The position numbers and the translations under genes were made by a program. This document shows positions 1 through 12,200 of a stretch of 64,000 nucleotides of DNA, one piece after another. The first letter of the stretch is position 1. Each line of letters begins with the position of its first letter. This DNA comes from Chondrosia reniformis (lineage: Eukaryota; Porifera; Demospongiae; Chondrillida; Chondrillidae). Where the stretch lies: positions 6,558,899 through 6,622,898 of the forward strand of contig OX359202.1 of the NCBI GenBank assembly GCA_947172415.1. Direction: 5' to 3'. A model generated the notes under the pieces. That model saw only the letters and a program-made list of their open reading frames with translations. It had not been told where the DNA came from and did not search any database.

Positions 1-597
1 AGAGAGAGGATCGGTGAACACATACTTCTTGTAGGGGTTTTCAGAAGTGTTGAACAGCAGCAGAGAGGCCACAGATGGCAGGTAGGCTGGTACTCCACCT
101 AAACCTTCAGACTCCTCGTACACTTCCTTGGGCGGCCTAAGGTGTTTCAATCTTGTTGTAGATATTGCTGTATTCAAGTCTTGTTTAAACAGTTCAAAGT
201 CCTTCTTTGCTGCTATGATGTCGCCATTAACTTGAACAAGTCTGGACTCAAATGGCCGCCTCGAGTATTTGATATTTTTCATACGTTTGTCCACATCACT
301 AAACACCGACTGGTACGGAACTAGATTCCCGGGAGCCGGGTACTTGGGCGGCGAGAAGACAGTCGTAGCTTTGCTGGTCGCGTTCCTCAGCCGGTCGACC
401 TTAGCCTGAGCCACGTTGATGCGATTGTTTATTGCAACCAGCTTTTCTCTTTCTTCTGCAACACGGTTGCTAATTTTGTTCAAAATATCACTGCTCACGG
501 CATCTAGGTACCTTAGAGCGTCAGTGATCTGAACTATAGACTCCTCTCTCCTCAAATCCGGCAGGATTAGAGGAACGTTGTAGGCTTGTACTGACAT
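1..597 (-). CDS. WASHC1: WASH complex subunit 1, N-terminal part (3' end outside window)
   Basis: One uninterrupted reading frame of 199 codons runs from an ATG at 597 to the left edge. It begins MSVQAYNVPLILPDLRREES and contains VFSPPKYPAPGNL and SVASLLLFNTSENPYKKYVF, the hallmarks of the WASH homology domain 1 of WASHC1. The family is an Arp2/3 activator on endosomes that drives actin patches for cargo sorting. The C-terminal proline-rich and VCA parts lie outside the window. A possible upstream coding exon exists on the same strand: an ATG at 693 followed by a good donor (AAG|GTGAGT, exon end 680) could splice to an acceptor just before 597 and add the residues MSAVSK in frame. The gene is divergent from WDR27, whose start is 121 bp away, so the two share a promoter region. 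The identity is recognised from memory of the family and is strong. Confidence 0.93.
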   Translation of the reverse strand, partial: MSVQAYNVPLILPDLRREESIVQITDALRYLDAVSSDILNKISNRVAEEREKLVAINNRINVAQAKVDRLRNATSKATTVFSPPKYPAPGNLVPYQSVFSDVDKRMKNIKYSRRPFESRLVQVNGDIIAAKKDFELFKQDLNTAISTTRLKHLRPPKEVYEESEGLGGVPAYLPSVASLLLFNTSENPYKKYVFTDPLS

Positions 598-718
598 TTT
601 GCTAACCTCTGAGTACGTAAAGATTGGACTATAACGTGTCTTATCACATTGATATACACAAAAGAAGTAATAGACTCACCTTACAGCAGACATTTTATGA
701 TGTGTGCTTGATTGCAAA
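598..718. promoter_or_regulatory. Bidirectional promoter region WASHC1/WDR27
   Basis: Only 121 bp separate the two divergent start codons, so both core promoters must lie here or in 5' UTR introns. There is no clear TATA box. A strong minus-strand splice donor at 679–680 suggests that the WASHC1 5' UTR, or a tiny first coding exon, is spliced. An ATG-overlapping YY1-like motif sits at the WDR27 end. Confidence 0.6.
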
Positions 719-3700
719 ATGGCGGCGTCCATGCTATTGTCTGCCGTTGCAAGATATCGCGGGGCCGTGCACGGTCGATTGCCGATAGCATGCGGCACAT
801 TCAAGGGTGACCTACTCATTGCTGTTGCAGGCTATGCTGCCGCGGGAGAAATACAGTTCTTTGAGCCTCTAGAGAATACAAAAGTATTGTATGACATTAG
901 GCCTCTAACACTGTGTCTTCTCACGCCACCATGCAGTTCACGCAAATTGAGTATTTTCAAAATTAAATATAAAATGTCCGCTCTTTAGTTATGTCTCTTT
1001 CACAATTATACGTATTCTACTTCCGTTTTGCATGTTAAAAGTGTATTCGTACCATTAATGTTGCACGTGACTTATGTTAGGTGTTTCGTCTTCTGGGACA
1101 TTTCAGTGCCATTGAGTACCTTCAGTTTAATGGTGCACTACATCAAATGTCCACTCAACTGTGTAGTGCTTCGGATGATTGCATTCTATTATGGGATCTT
1201 CAGTCATGCAGGGAGTCCTTTGATAAGTGTACGTTCCAACCTTTTGGCAATGTTTTGAAATGTTTTCATTTTTAATATATTAAGAGTGTTGACAGTTTAG
1301 TCTCCCTTCTAGTATTGTATCATTAGCAATTTCAATTTATTAATTACCGTGTGCCATGCAAGCCCTGATATGCATGCAGTAGGTCAGTAGGGGCAGTACT
1401 AGAATGTTCATTATATGCCGTGATTGGATTAGATGTGAAATGTTTGTTTGCCAAGGTTAAGCAGTGAAACAACTAATGGTGTCCATTAGTTAATGCTATT
1501 TGCATTTTTCGTGTTAAAATGACAAATGGATTATAACAGGTGGTTAATTATACGCATTAACTATTCTATTTATACTACCTCAAGCTAGTGCTACCTCATA
1601 TTTGTGTGTTAGGCATCGAATGTCATGGAAAGGTACTTGCCACGAATGTTGGACATATTCAGTGTCTCAAGTTCAGCTCCGATTCCCAATTTATTGCCTT
1701 TGGACATTGGAATGAGGCCCTGATTTACAGAACCAAAGTATGTAACCTACACCAGGGAGTTGTTCTTAGTAGTGCCACTTATTGACACTTATAGTTGTCT
1801 CTCTATTTATTGAAAAGGATTTGCTATTTATTAATAACAATGGCTATTGAAGTGGCAGTCAATATCATCATTAAATTACTACTTTGAATATCCCATTGAT
1901 GAGGTTTCATGAAACACTGCCCCTCCCCTCTCTCCACCTGCCCCTCCCCTCTCTCCATCTGCCCCTCCCCTCTCTCCACCTGCCCCCTCTCCTCTTTCTT
2001 CTCATTTGTAGAGCCTTGAATTGGATGCAACATTAAGAGGTCACGATGGTAACATTAATGGAGTCGAGTTCCTTCCATCACAAACCTATCAGATTATGAC
2101 CATTTCAGATGATAGAACATTTAAGGTATTCAACTTGACCTATTTAAACTACTTACCATCTCATCCATGCACACTTTAACTGTATATTTAGATATGGGAC
2201 CTCAAGAGGCTATGTGTTCTCTACCAATCAGCTATCCTGTCAGGTAGGCCAACTGTCCAGCCACTGGTGATATGCAATTGGTTCTGGTGGTGGTAAACAG
2301 TAGGCGATTTGAAAATGAAGTTGATTGTAATATTGACACAAGTTTAATCCTTCAAATGAGATTAATTTTATGATAACCTTTCACATTCACCATACACCTT
2401 GAGATTATTCTGTTTCTTACAGCCTGGCCATTGACATGTGTTGCAATTCACCCCCACACAAAGCACTTCTTGATTGGATCATCTGATGGCAAGGTAGCAT
2501 TTAATCCACCAATCTGACCTTCACACACCCCATCTGACCTTCACACACCCCATCTGACCTTCACACACCCCATCTGACCTTCACACACCCCATCTGACCT
2601 TCACACACCCCTTCTGATCTTCCTTTATCCATTGTACTTAGTTGAGATGTTTTGCCGCTGAGTATAGTAATGACCTTCTTCAGTGTCACTGCATGCAAGA
2701 GTGTGACATTGGCAGGGCCATTAAGAAGAGGTCCACCTTCAATTTGGAACCATCAGTTTCTGACACTAAAAGTAAGTTACTCAAATCTCCTCACATCGCT
2801 TGCCACTGAACACTATTTTGTACTATTAGCTGCTGAAATATCCAGCAAACCAAAATGGAGAGATCCCATTCCAAATTCTAATGCCAGTATGGGGACGGAG
2901 ATTGATATTGGAATGGAATCATCATTAGTTAGTATATGTTTTTGGGTAGGGGGACTTTGTAATTTAAGTGGTCATGGTGATAGTACCAGTTACCATGGAG
3001 ACAATGAGCATCCTATAAAAGATGTGTTGCAACAGTCAGATGTGGTTGTCATAGCAACACATCATGGAATAATCTTATTAAGAATGAGCACACTTGAGCT
3101 CATAGCTTTTAAAGATTTGAAAGGTTAGTGAATTATAAATTACCTGTGGATGTTTTTACAAGCATCTCTTCTCCTTTCAGATCCTCTATCACAGGACAGC
3201 AGTTTGCTAGCCAAAGAGGCCGAAATAACTGTTCCTGTGATGGATCTGGTCCTGTTTGCTACTTTGCCTGAATCTGCCGGAGAACTGTACTGCCTCAGTA
3301 CATCTTATCTGGAGCCGTCTGCCCTGCTGTTCAAAGTGACTCTATCTCCTCCACAAATCAGTACCCCAGTCAGTAAACTACATTAGACTTTTTCTATATG
3401 GTTATTATTATTATTCTGTCCCAGGAAGCAGAGGGTCCTGGAACTGATATAGTTACCATGACAACCACTATATCAGTATTGTCCAAGTGAGATAGGAGTA
3501 GTGTGAATATCAATATGAATACACTCATTCCCTCTGTTGCTATAGAGACCCACTTTGTGAGGGTTCTCCATTGCTTGCTGAGATGACTGGTCAGAGCACA
3601 GTTGCCAAATCCAAAGGTACTCAAATATTCCTAGACACCTAAAGTATGTCACCTACCCCATTGTCCAGTGTCCAGTGCTGGTAGCAGCAGAAAGAAGAAT

Positions 3701-5722
3701 GATCCAACTGACAAGCCCCTCACCTTTAAGCGCAAGATAAGGTCATCCGGATATGCCTCTCAGCCCGTGAGGTCTGTACACTCGGTGGAGAGTTGTTGAC
3801 ATGCCCAGACACACTGCATCCCTCCTTTAGTAAGATGTTTACGCCAACCACTAAGAAAGTTAAGAAAGCATCAAGCATTGGTTCCTTAGGAAATCCAATA
3901 GCAAAGTACCTACCTCGATAATCCACCCATCCACCCATCCACCCACCCATCCATCCACTCATCCACCCATCCATCCACCCATCCACCCACCCATCCATCC
4001 ACCCATCCACCCACCCATCCATCCACCCACCCACCCATCCATCCATCCATCCACCCATCCATCCACCCATCCATCCACTCATCCATCCACTCATCCACCC
4101 ACTCATCCATAGGATGACTGAGTATCCAATGACTGCTGATCCTGTTAGCAATTTAGAAAGCAGTTTTTCAGTATCAGATCACTCCTCTGCAATTAACAGT
4201 CTTGTATTTTCAGGAGATGGGAGACACTTAGCTTGTGGGTGTACTGATAAATCAGTCTACGTCCTCCCATCTCCATTTAAAGCAGGAAGAACCACAGCCC
4301 TAGTTGGTCTGTTCAGTTTGCCATTTATATCTCATCTTAACAGCTTGTCATGTCAGTAGGTCACTCAGGCAGCATTCTGTCAGTACAGTGGAGCTTGGAC
4401 AGCCAGTACCTCATCACTGCATCGGCTGACAAGACTGCCTCTCTCTGGTCTCTCCATCACAAGCAGCCTCTGCTGGTTATCAGCAGCACTAAACACAACA
4501 CTGGATCCCCTCCTGGCAGCAAGGTTGTCCAGTCTGCTAAAAGGAAGGAGGTCAGTGAAGCACTATCATACACTAGAAGTAGTACATTAATTTACTGTTA
4601 TTCGTTCCATTAATTACAGGATAATCCCTCTTTCCCACATGAGATTAGACACTCCCAGTTTTACTATATTGACAAGTTCATATTAGTAGTTTCAGGAAAG
4701 TCCTTCTACCTCTACAAGTACCATATTGACAAAAGTGTTCCTGATGACGTGAAGAGGTATCACTGCTCAACTAAATGTAAACTAGTAAAGGAATTCTCTC
4801 TAAAGTCTGCTCACCAAATCACAGCCTTCTCTGCTATCAATGAGTTTTACTCTTGTATCCACACTGCAATATCTCTCCTTGACAACCACTAGTCTGTGTC
4901 TCCTTGACAACCACTAGTCTGTGTCTCCTTGACAACCACTAGTCTGTGTCTCCTTGACAACTTGTAGATTTAGTGTTTGCTGGTGGATCTGATAAGAATG
5001 TGGAAGTGTTTGACATGAACACCAGCCAAAGTGTAGTAACTCTTCAAGAGGTCCACCAGAGACCTCCCCATCTCCTCCTTCAGAACAAGGTTTATTGCAC
5101 ACTCACTTGATTTGTCAATACTTTCAATCAATCTTCTGTTGCAGGGGTCAAAGTTCACCACTCATCCTCCAGAAGCATACGACCTCTTTCTCACAGCAGC
5201 TGTGTCTGATGGAGTTAAGTTGTGGGACATCAGGACAGCCAAGTGAGGCCTCTAAATACAAATTCTCTACCTCTTTTCACAATACTTTTATGTTGACTGT
5301 ATTAGATGTGTTCAGCACTATGCTGGCCACCCCAGTAGGGGAATTCCCATGGGTGTGGCGCTGAGCCCTTGTTCTCGGTACATTTCAGCAGGCTCTGAGA
5401 ACAGATTCGTTAGTCTTGCTGGTTCACCTGCAGAGTGCCTCTCACTCCCTCGATCTCTTCACTGTGTACCTTGCTATGTAGGTGCATATCTATGACATCC
5501 GCTCACCAGCTCCTCTAAACAAGTTGAGAAGACAAAGTGATGTCACCACCTCCCTTGTCTACCATCCTCTCTATAATGAGGTAGTCTTGCCAGCAACCTA
5601 CAGACTTACATACAGTTCCTGTGTCCTCAATAAGTAATATTTAAAACTTTCTATTTTAAATCTCCTATCTACAGTTGGTCTGTGGGACCCTGGATGGAAG
5701 GATATACTATTATCATGAATGA
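719..5722 (+). CDS. WDR27: WD repeat-containing protein 27 (multi-exon)
   Basis: At least a dozen exons encode WD40 blades. Examples are [14 protein letters not shown]...[13 protein letters not shown] (about 1082–1227), [15 protein letters not shown]...SDDRTFKIWDL (about 2010–2205), [14 protein letters not shown] (about 4410–4455), FYYIDKF...[14 protein letters not shown] (about 4660–4760), [13 protein letters not shown] (to about 5240) and [15 protein letters not shown] (from 5483). The last exon ends in GRIYYYHE and a stop at 5720–5722. Order and spacing match animal WDR27, whose biochemical role is poorly known, presumably a double beta-propeller scaffold. The start chosen is the ATG at 719, inside a YY1-like AAAATGGCGGC. 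Introns are short, except for several carrying minisatellites (1.92, 2.5, 3.9 and 4.9 kb). A rearranged inverted copy of one exon/intron junction lies at about 21.34–21.45 kb. Exact boundaries of a few middle exons are unsure. Confidence 0.88.
1919..1996. repeat. 21-bp minisatellite in WDR27 intron
   Basis: About four pyrimidine-rich copies of a 21-bp unit (CTCCCCTCTCTCCACCTGCC) end just before the acceptor of the next WDR27 exon. The polypyrimidine character means the array may double as the polypyrimidine tract of that 3' splice site. Confidence 0.8.
2506..2614. repeat. 20-bp minisatellite in WDR27 intron
   Basis: Five near-perfect copies of CATCTGACCTTCACACACCC lie between the exon ending GSSDGK and the following exon that begins at about 2641. 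Confidence 0.85.
3919..4111. repeat. CCATCCAC microsatellite in WDR27 intron
   Basis: About 190 bp of interrupted tetranucleotide-based repeats (CCAT/CCAC/CCCA) lie in an intron. Because stops are rare in such sequence, both strands stay open and give low-complexity W/G/D/M-rich frames that are not genes. Confidence 0.85.
4874..4961. repeat. 25-bp minisatellite in WDR27 intron
   Basis: Three and a half copies of a 25-bp unit (TCTCCTTGACAACCACTAGT plus CTGTG) lie in the intron before the exon encoding the blade with [15 protein letters not shown]. Confidence 0.8.
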
Positions 5723-7190
5723 GAGTAAGCCACTACAAAACTGCCTGTTGACAACATTATGTGCAGTCCACATGTGTAGGAGATGTTGTTTTCTCATGAA
5801 ACATTAAACTAAAGGAAGCAGTGATCAAGGAATAATAAAATAACATTGATACTATATAATTATAGACTTTATTGTGAAATATTATGTTTGCTATACTTTA
5901 TTCTGCATAAAGGATGCATGCATGTTCACCCTAATGGAGACACACCCATCACCCTAATGGAGACACACCCATCACCCTAATGGAGACACACCCATCACCC
6001 TAATGGAGACACACCCCAACCCCAATAGGAGACACACCCATCACCCTAATGGAGACACACCCCAACCCCAATAGGAGACACACCCATCACCCTAATGGAG
6101 ACACACCCATCACCCTAATGGAGACACACCCCAACCCCAATAGGAGACACACCCATCACCCTAATGGAGACACACCCATCACCCTAATGGAGACACACCC
6201 CAACCCCAATAGGAGACACACCCATCACCCTAATGGAGACACACCCCAACCCCAATAGGAGACGCACCCTATTATATGGGAGGCCTATTATTTATGTTAT
6301 GCAATTATGCGATTTAAAAAAAATAAAAAAATTGAACCATGCTGTTTATGCTGCCATTCTATCAAATAAAAAGATATGAAGCTAAGATTTGGTGACAGCA
6401 TTTAATTTATAGACAACTATAAAGCCCATTTAGTTTTAGAATTTTGATTTGCACTCATATTTCTCCTCATACATTAAGTTCATATTCTAGGATATTTGTA
6501 CAGTTAGCTCTGTAACTCTATCAAATTGTAAGATATGGAGCTAGGAATTGGTGTCAGCATTCACGGACATCTACTTAGCATGTCCAGTGAGTTTTGAAAA
6601 TTTTGACTTGCACTCATATTTGTCCTATATCTCCAATCAATGCAATCAATATTTGAATATTTGATCTATCTCTATTGGTACATTACTCTTTTCTGCTAAA
6701 ATTTAAGTTAGGAGTTAGACTTAGAGTAATTTCCAATAAGCTAAAAATCTTAAGCCTAATTGCAAAATCGATTACACGATAAATATCAGATAACGCACTA
6801 TTTCCAAATTTCTGCTTCATGAAAAGTCATTCTCCTCCATCCATCGAGACACATTCAAACTGTTATCCATTTTTCCCAGTTTTAAGATGGGCCGCAAAAA
6901 CTGCCTATTAGTGTAAAATTGTTTGGAACGATTCTCTGGTCTGGAATTACAGTGAAACAATTTGACAATTTCTCGAAGATACGTGGGACAAGAAAAGTCG
7001 TTCTCGTCGGCCTATCAAGACAGTTACCGGATTTTTCCGCTTTCCCCAGTTTTGAAATGAACCAATATTAAATGGGAAACTGAACTAGTTAATAATCCTA
7101 TGTACGGTATAGACGGAAATAAACTTTTTCGTACGCAGTTGGAACTTTCCGAAGCTCACTTGAGGTACATCGAAGCTCCATCGAAGTAGC
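5723..7190. other. Intergenic AT-rich region left of the satellite array
   Basis: No gene is visible. The region holds a 23-bp minisatellite (5926–6270) and AT-rich unique DNA. At about 6826–7100 it holds two diverged copies of a roughly 150-bp segment that is also found inside the spacer of each satellite unit; shared blocks include GAAAAGT, TCTCCTC and TTTTTCCCAGTTT. These look like older relatives of the spacer sequence. Confidence 0.6.
5926..6270. repeat. 23-bp minisatellite, two alternating unit types
   Basis: About 15 copies of two related 23-bp units alternate irregularly. One contains CACCCATCACCCTAATGGAG and the other CACCCCAACCCCAATAGGAG. The array lies about 200 bp downstream of the WDR27 stop. 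Confidence 0.9.
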
Positions 7191-8926
7191 GCATGTTCAC
7201 TCTTACACCTACTCAAGGTCGGCCATTTATAGTATTACGCAATTAGGGTTAGTTAATGTATGATGAGAAATTTATGTAGAAATCAAAATTTCTAAAACTG
7301 TTTGGAAATGTTTCATACATGTCTGTGAATGTAGACACAAAGTTTAAACTTCATATTTAGCCATTTGACAGAGTTACAGCACTAAGTGTACATTGTATTA
7401 AGAAAATGTATGGGGAAAGATAGGGTAAATTTATGTAAAAATCAAAATTTCTAAAACTGTTTGGAAATGTTTCATACTTGTATGTGAATGTGGATACCAA
7501 GTTTAAGCTTCAAATTTACCAATTTGACAGAGTTACATCACTAAATGTACATTTAAGTTAATGTATAGTGAGAGATAGGGCAAATGTAAAGATTTATGAA
7601 AATTTCAAATTGTCATTGGAAATGTTTCATACATGTCTGTGAATAGAGACACCAAGTTTGAGCTTCATATCTTTCCATTTGAGAGAGTTAGAGCACCAAA
7701 TGTACATTCTTATACTGGAATACCAAATTAATGTATGGTGAGAGATAAGGCAAATGTAAAGATTTATAAAAATTTCAAAAACTCTTTGGAAATGATTCAA
7801 TCATGTTTGTGAATGCTGACACCAAGGTTTAGCTTATTAACTTTCCATTTTACAGAGTTATAGTACCAAATGTACATTAAAGTATTGGTATACGAAATTA
7901 ATGTATGGCGAGAGATAGGGCAAATGTCAAGATTTATGAAAATTTCAAATTCTCATTGGAAATGTTTCATACATGTCTGTGAATGCTGACAGCAAGTTTG
8001 AGCTTCATATCTTTCCATTTGACAGAATTAGAGCACCAAATGTACATTAATATACTGGAATACCAAATTAATGTATAGTGAGAGATAGGGCAAATGTAAA
8101 GATTTCAAATTCTTATTGGAAATGTTTCAAACATGTCTGTGAATGCTGACGTTAAGTTAAAGCTTCATATCTCTCCATTTGACAGAGCTACAGCACTCTA
8201 ATGTACATTAAATTTATAGTAAACGACCTTAAATGGGTGTAGCATATATATCGTGCGATACTATTTTGCAAATTATCGGCATACGAAGTTAAAATGTTTT
8301 GACATGAATGGGGCAACTAGAAACACGCAGGGACAGTCCAGAACGCAGCTGTCAGAAGGTCTTTACATAGAGGCAGGTAGCCATTATGCTATTACTGCAA
8401 TTGAGATTGAGTGTGGCTGGTTATACCAGTTTACGTTCATATCGGAACACCTCTCGCTAAAATCGTTTCTACATGGGACCAGAAAAGTTGGTCTCCTCCG
8501 CCAATCAAGACACTTACAGGATTCTATCCATTTTTCCCAGTTTCTAGATGAACCACGAATACTGGATATACCTTTAAAATGGCTTGGAACGATGCACTCA
8601 TCCCGAATTAACTTGATATAATTTGACTACATTTTTCTCGCAAATACCCTATTCTTAAGTATGGAATAGCGCCAACCACAATCGTTTCCTTTTGAAATTT
8701 TCTTGTTTAAATAGAAGCGCAAAACCTTATAAAGTAGGCCTACCTGGACACATCTCTATGGTGGTAGCGGTTCCCATAGAGGTTGGTAGCGCTTAGACTC
8801 TGAAGCTGTCTCCTAATCGGTTGGTGCCATAGAGACGTGCTCACCAATAATCCGGATTTCGGGGGGGTTCCACGTAATGTGGGATTGGCATCTGATATCT
8901 TAGGATTCATATGAGTCGGCCATATC

Positions 8927-8946
8927 GAGAAGAACTGGTTCTTCTC
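8927..8946. repeat. 20-bp perfect palindrome in the satellite spacer
   Basis: Nine-base arms GAGAAGAAC and GTTCTTCTC flank a TG centre. The same palindrome is present in units 2, 3 and 4 at 12322, 15377 and 18772. It would form a stable hairpin in RNA or a cruciform in DNA, and lies just upstream of the A-box-like sequence. Confidence 0.85.
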
Positions 8947-8962
8947 ACGCAAGTGACACCCA

Positions 8963-9046
8963 AAGCTCAACTCGGCAGAGCGTTACCACCGATCCCGGCC
9001 TCTGAGCGTCGTGGATGGTAGCGTTCGGTATGGTCCAACTTTTTTT
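8963..9046 (+). ncRNA. Putative Pol III unit / tRNA-like SINE head in spacer (also 12358, 15413, 18808)
   Basis: AAGCTCAACTCGGCAGAGC folds as a textbook tRNA D arm (GCTC/GAGC stem, GG in the loop) and matches an A box. About 58 bp downstream, GCGTTCGGTATGGTCC partly matches a B box, and a run of seven T follows at 9040–9046. No convincing anticodon or T stem is present, so this is not a functional tRNA gene. A tRNA-derived SINE head or a small Pol III transcript are both possible. This is inference from motif matches only. Confidence 0.35.
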
Positions 9047-9215
9047 CTTTGGAGTTTCGTTGGCCGTCGATCGGCAAAATTTCACTTTAACGACATCCAT
9101 ATAATATATGTGGATAGAAACTGCTTCAACAACAATCAAGTACTACACAGTGCATATCCATGTGTATAAGAAATCTTTCAAAGAGTTCTATTTTTTCAGA
9201 AATATATACAGTACG

Positions 9216-12200
9216 GCATGTTCACTCTTACACCTACTCAAGGTCGGCCATTTATAGTATTACGCAATTAGGGTTAGTTAATGTATGATGAGAAATTTAT
9301 GTAGAAATCAAAATTTCTAAAACTGTTTGGAAATGTTTCATACATGTCTGTGAATGTAGACACAAAGTTTAAACTTCATATTTAGCCATTTGACAGAGTT
9401 ACAGCACTAAGTGTACATTGTATTAAGAAAATGTATGGGGAAAGATAGGGTAAATTTATGTAAAAATCAAAATTTCTAAAACTGTTTGGAAATGTTTCAT
9501 ACTTGTATGTGAATGTGGATACCAAGTTTAAGCTTCAAATTTACCAATTTGACAGAGTTACATCACTAAATGTACATTTAAGTTAATGTATAGTGAGAGA
9601 TAGGGCAAATGTAAAGATTTATGAAAATTTCAAATTGTCATTGGAAATGTTTCATACATGTCTGTGAATAGAGACACCAAGTTTGAGCTTCATATCTTTC
9701 CATTTGAGAGAGTTAGAGCACCAAATGTACATTCTTATACTGGAATACCAAATTAATGTATAGTGAGAGATAGGGCAAATGTAAAGATTTATGAAAATTT
9801 CAAATTCTCATTGGAAATGTTTCATACATGTCTGTGAATGCTGACAGCAAGTTTGAGCTTCATATCCTTCCATTTGACAGAGTTAGAGCACCAAATGTAC
9901 ATTCATATACTGGAATACCAAATTAATGTGTGGTGAGAGATAGGGCAAATGTAAAGATTTATGAAAATTTCAAAAACTCTTTGGAAATGATTCAATCATG
10001 TTTGTGAATGCTGACACCAAGGTTTAGCTTATTAACTTTCCATTTTACAGAGTTATAGTACCAAATGTACATTCATATACTGGAATACCAAATTAATGTA
10101 TAGTGAGAGATAGGGCAAATGTAAAGATTTATGAAAATTTCAAATTCTCATTGGAAATGTTTCCTACATGTCTGTGAATGCTGACAGCAAGTTTGAGCTT
10201 CACATCCTTCCATTTGACAGAGTTAGAGCACCAAATGTACATTAAAATACTGGATTACCAAATTAATGTATGGTGAGAGATAGGGCAAATGTAAAGATTT
10301 ATGAAAATTTCAAATTGTCATTGGAAATGTTTCATACATGTCTGTGAATGCTGACAGCAAGTTTGAGCTTCATATCTTTCCATTTGACAGAATTAGAGCA
10401 CCAAATGTACATTAATATATTGGAATACCAAATTAATGTATGGTGAGAGATAGGGTAAATGTAAAGATTTATGAAAAATTCAAATTGTCATTGGAAATGT
10501 TTCATACATGTCTGTGAATGCTGACAGTAAGTTTGAGCTTCATAGCCTTCCATTTGACAGAGTTAGAGCACCAAATGTACATTCATATACTGGAATACCA
10601 AATTAATGTATAGTGAGAGATAGGGCAAATGTAAAGATTTATGAAAATTTCAAATTCTCATTGGAAATGTTTCATACATGTCTGTGAATGCTGACAGCAA
10701 GTTTGAGCTTCATATTTTTCCATTTAACAGAGTTAGAGCACCAAATGTACATTCATATACTGGAATACCAAATTAATGTATAGTGAGAGATAGGGCAAAT
10801 GTGAAGATTTATGAAAATTTCAAATTCTCATTGGAAATGTTTCATACAGATCTGTGAATGCTGACAGCAAGTTTGAGCTTCATATCCTTCCATTTGACAG
10901 AGTTAGAGCACCAAATGTACATTCATATACTGGAATACCAAATTAATGTATAGTGAGAGATTGGGCAAATGTAAAGATTTATGAAAATTTCAAATTCTCA
11001 TTGGAAATGTTTCATACATGTCTGTGAATGCTGACAGCAAGTTTGAGCTTCATATTTTTCCATTTGACAGAGTTAGAGCACCAAATGTACATTAATATAC
11101 TGGAATACCAAATTAATGTATGGTGAGAGATAGGGCAAATATAAAGATTTATAAAAATTTCAAAAACTCTTTGGAAATGATTCAATCATGTTTGTGAATG
11201 CTGACACCAAGGTTTAGCTTATTAACTTTCCATTTGACAGAGTTATAGTACCAAATGTACATTAAAGTATTGGTATACGAAATTAATGTATAGTGAGAGA
11301 TAGGGCAAATGTCAAGATTTATGAAAATTTCAAATTCTCATTGGAAATGTTTCCTACATGTCTGTGAATGCTGACAGCAAGTTTGAGCTTCATATCTTTC
11401 CATTTGACAGAATTAGAGCACCAAATGTACATTAATATACTGGAATACCAAATTAATGTATAGTGAGAGATAGGGCAAATGTAAAGATTTATGAAAATTT
11501 CAAATTCTCATTGGAAATGTTTCAAACATGTCTGTGAATGCTGACGTTAAGTTAAAGCTTCATATCTCTCCATTTGACAGAGCTACAGCACTCTAATGTA
11601 CATTAAATTTATAGTAAACGACCTTAAATGGGTGTAGCATATGTATCGTGCGATACTATTTTGCAAATTATCGGCATACGAAGTTAAAATGTTTTGACAT
11701 GAATGGGGCAACTAGAAACACGCAGGGACAGTCCAGAACGCAGCTGTCAGAAGGTCTTTACATAGAGGCAGGTAGCCATTATGCTATTACTGCAATTGAG
11801 ATTGAGTGTGGCTGGTTATACCAGTTTACGTTCATATCGGAACACCTCTCGCTAAAATCGTTTCTACATGGGACCAGAAAAGTTGGTCTCCTCCGCCAAT
11901 CAAGACACTTACAGGATTCTATCCATTTTTCCCAGTTTCTAGATGAACCACGAATACTGGATATACCTTTAAAATGGCTTGGAACGATGCACTCATCCCG
12001 AATTAACTTGATATAATTTGACTACATTTTTCTCGCAAATACCCTATTCTTAAGTATGGAATAGCGCCAACCACAATCGTTTCCTTTTGAAATTTTCTTG
12101 TTTAAATAGAAGCGCAAAACCTTATAAAGTAGGCCTACCTGGACACATCTCTATGGTGGTAGCGGTTCCCATAGAGGTTGGTAGCGCTTAGACTCTGAAG

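Larger units (their letters stand above)
7191..9215. repeat. Satellite unit 1 (2025 bp, 6 monomers + spacer)
   Basis: This is the shortest unit. Its last monomer lacks 10 bp (ATGAAAATTT) present in the other units. The spacer occupies about 8215–9215 and continues into the lead of unit 2. It holds three small open frames (122, 76 and 64 codons from the first sense codon) that are identical in all four full units; the longest lacks an ATG until its 18th codon. Confidence 0.9.

Noticed and set aside
5926-6270. CRISPR-like array of direct repeats
   Set aside because: Repeats are contiguous without unique spacers, in an animal genome; this is a minisatellite. The same holds for the other tandem arrays.
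7243-7252. TTAGGGTTAG at the start of each satellite unit as a telomere repeat remnant
   Set aside because: Only one and a half telomeric units, in unique context and repeated merely because the unit is repeated; chance is sufficient.
8253-8621. 122-codon frame repeated identically at 11648, 14703 and 18098 as a candidate satellite-encoded protein
   Set aside because: It begins with GTG, with no ATG until codon 18. Its identity in four copies follows from near-identical DNA. Diverged relatives in the left flank do not keep a matching long frame, and no protein family is recognised. Purifying selection cannot be shown from these copies.
8963-9046. A true tRNA gene in the satellite spacer
   Set aside because: The D arm and A box are good, but no anticodon stem, acceptor stem or proper T arm could be paired. 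It is kept only as a possible Pol III/SINE-like unit.
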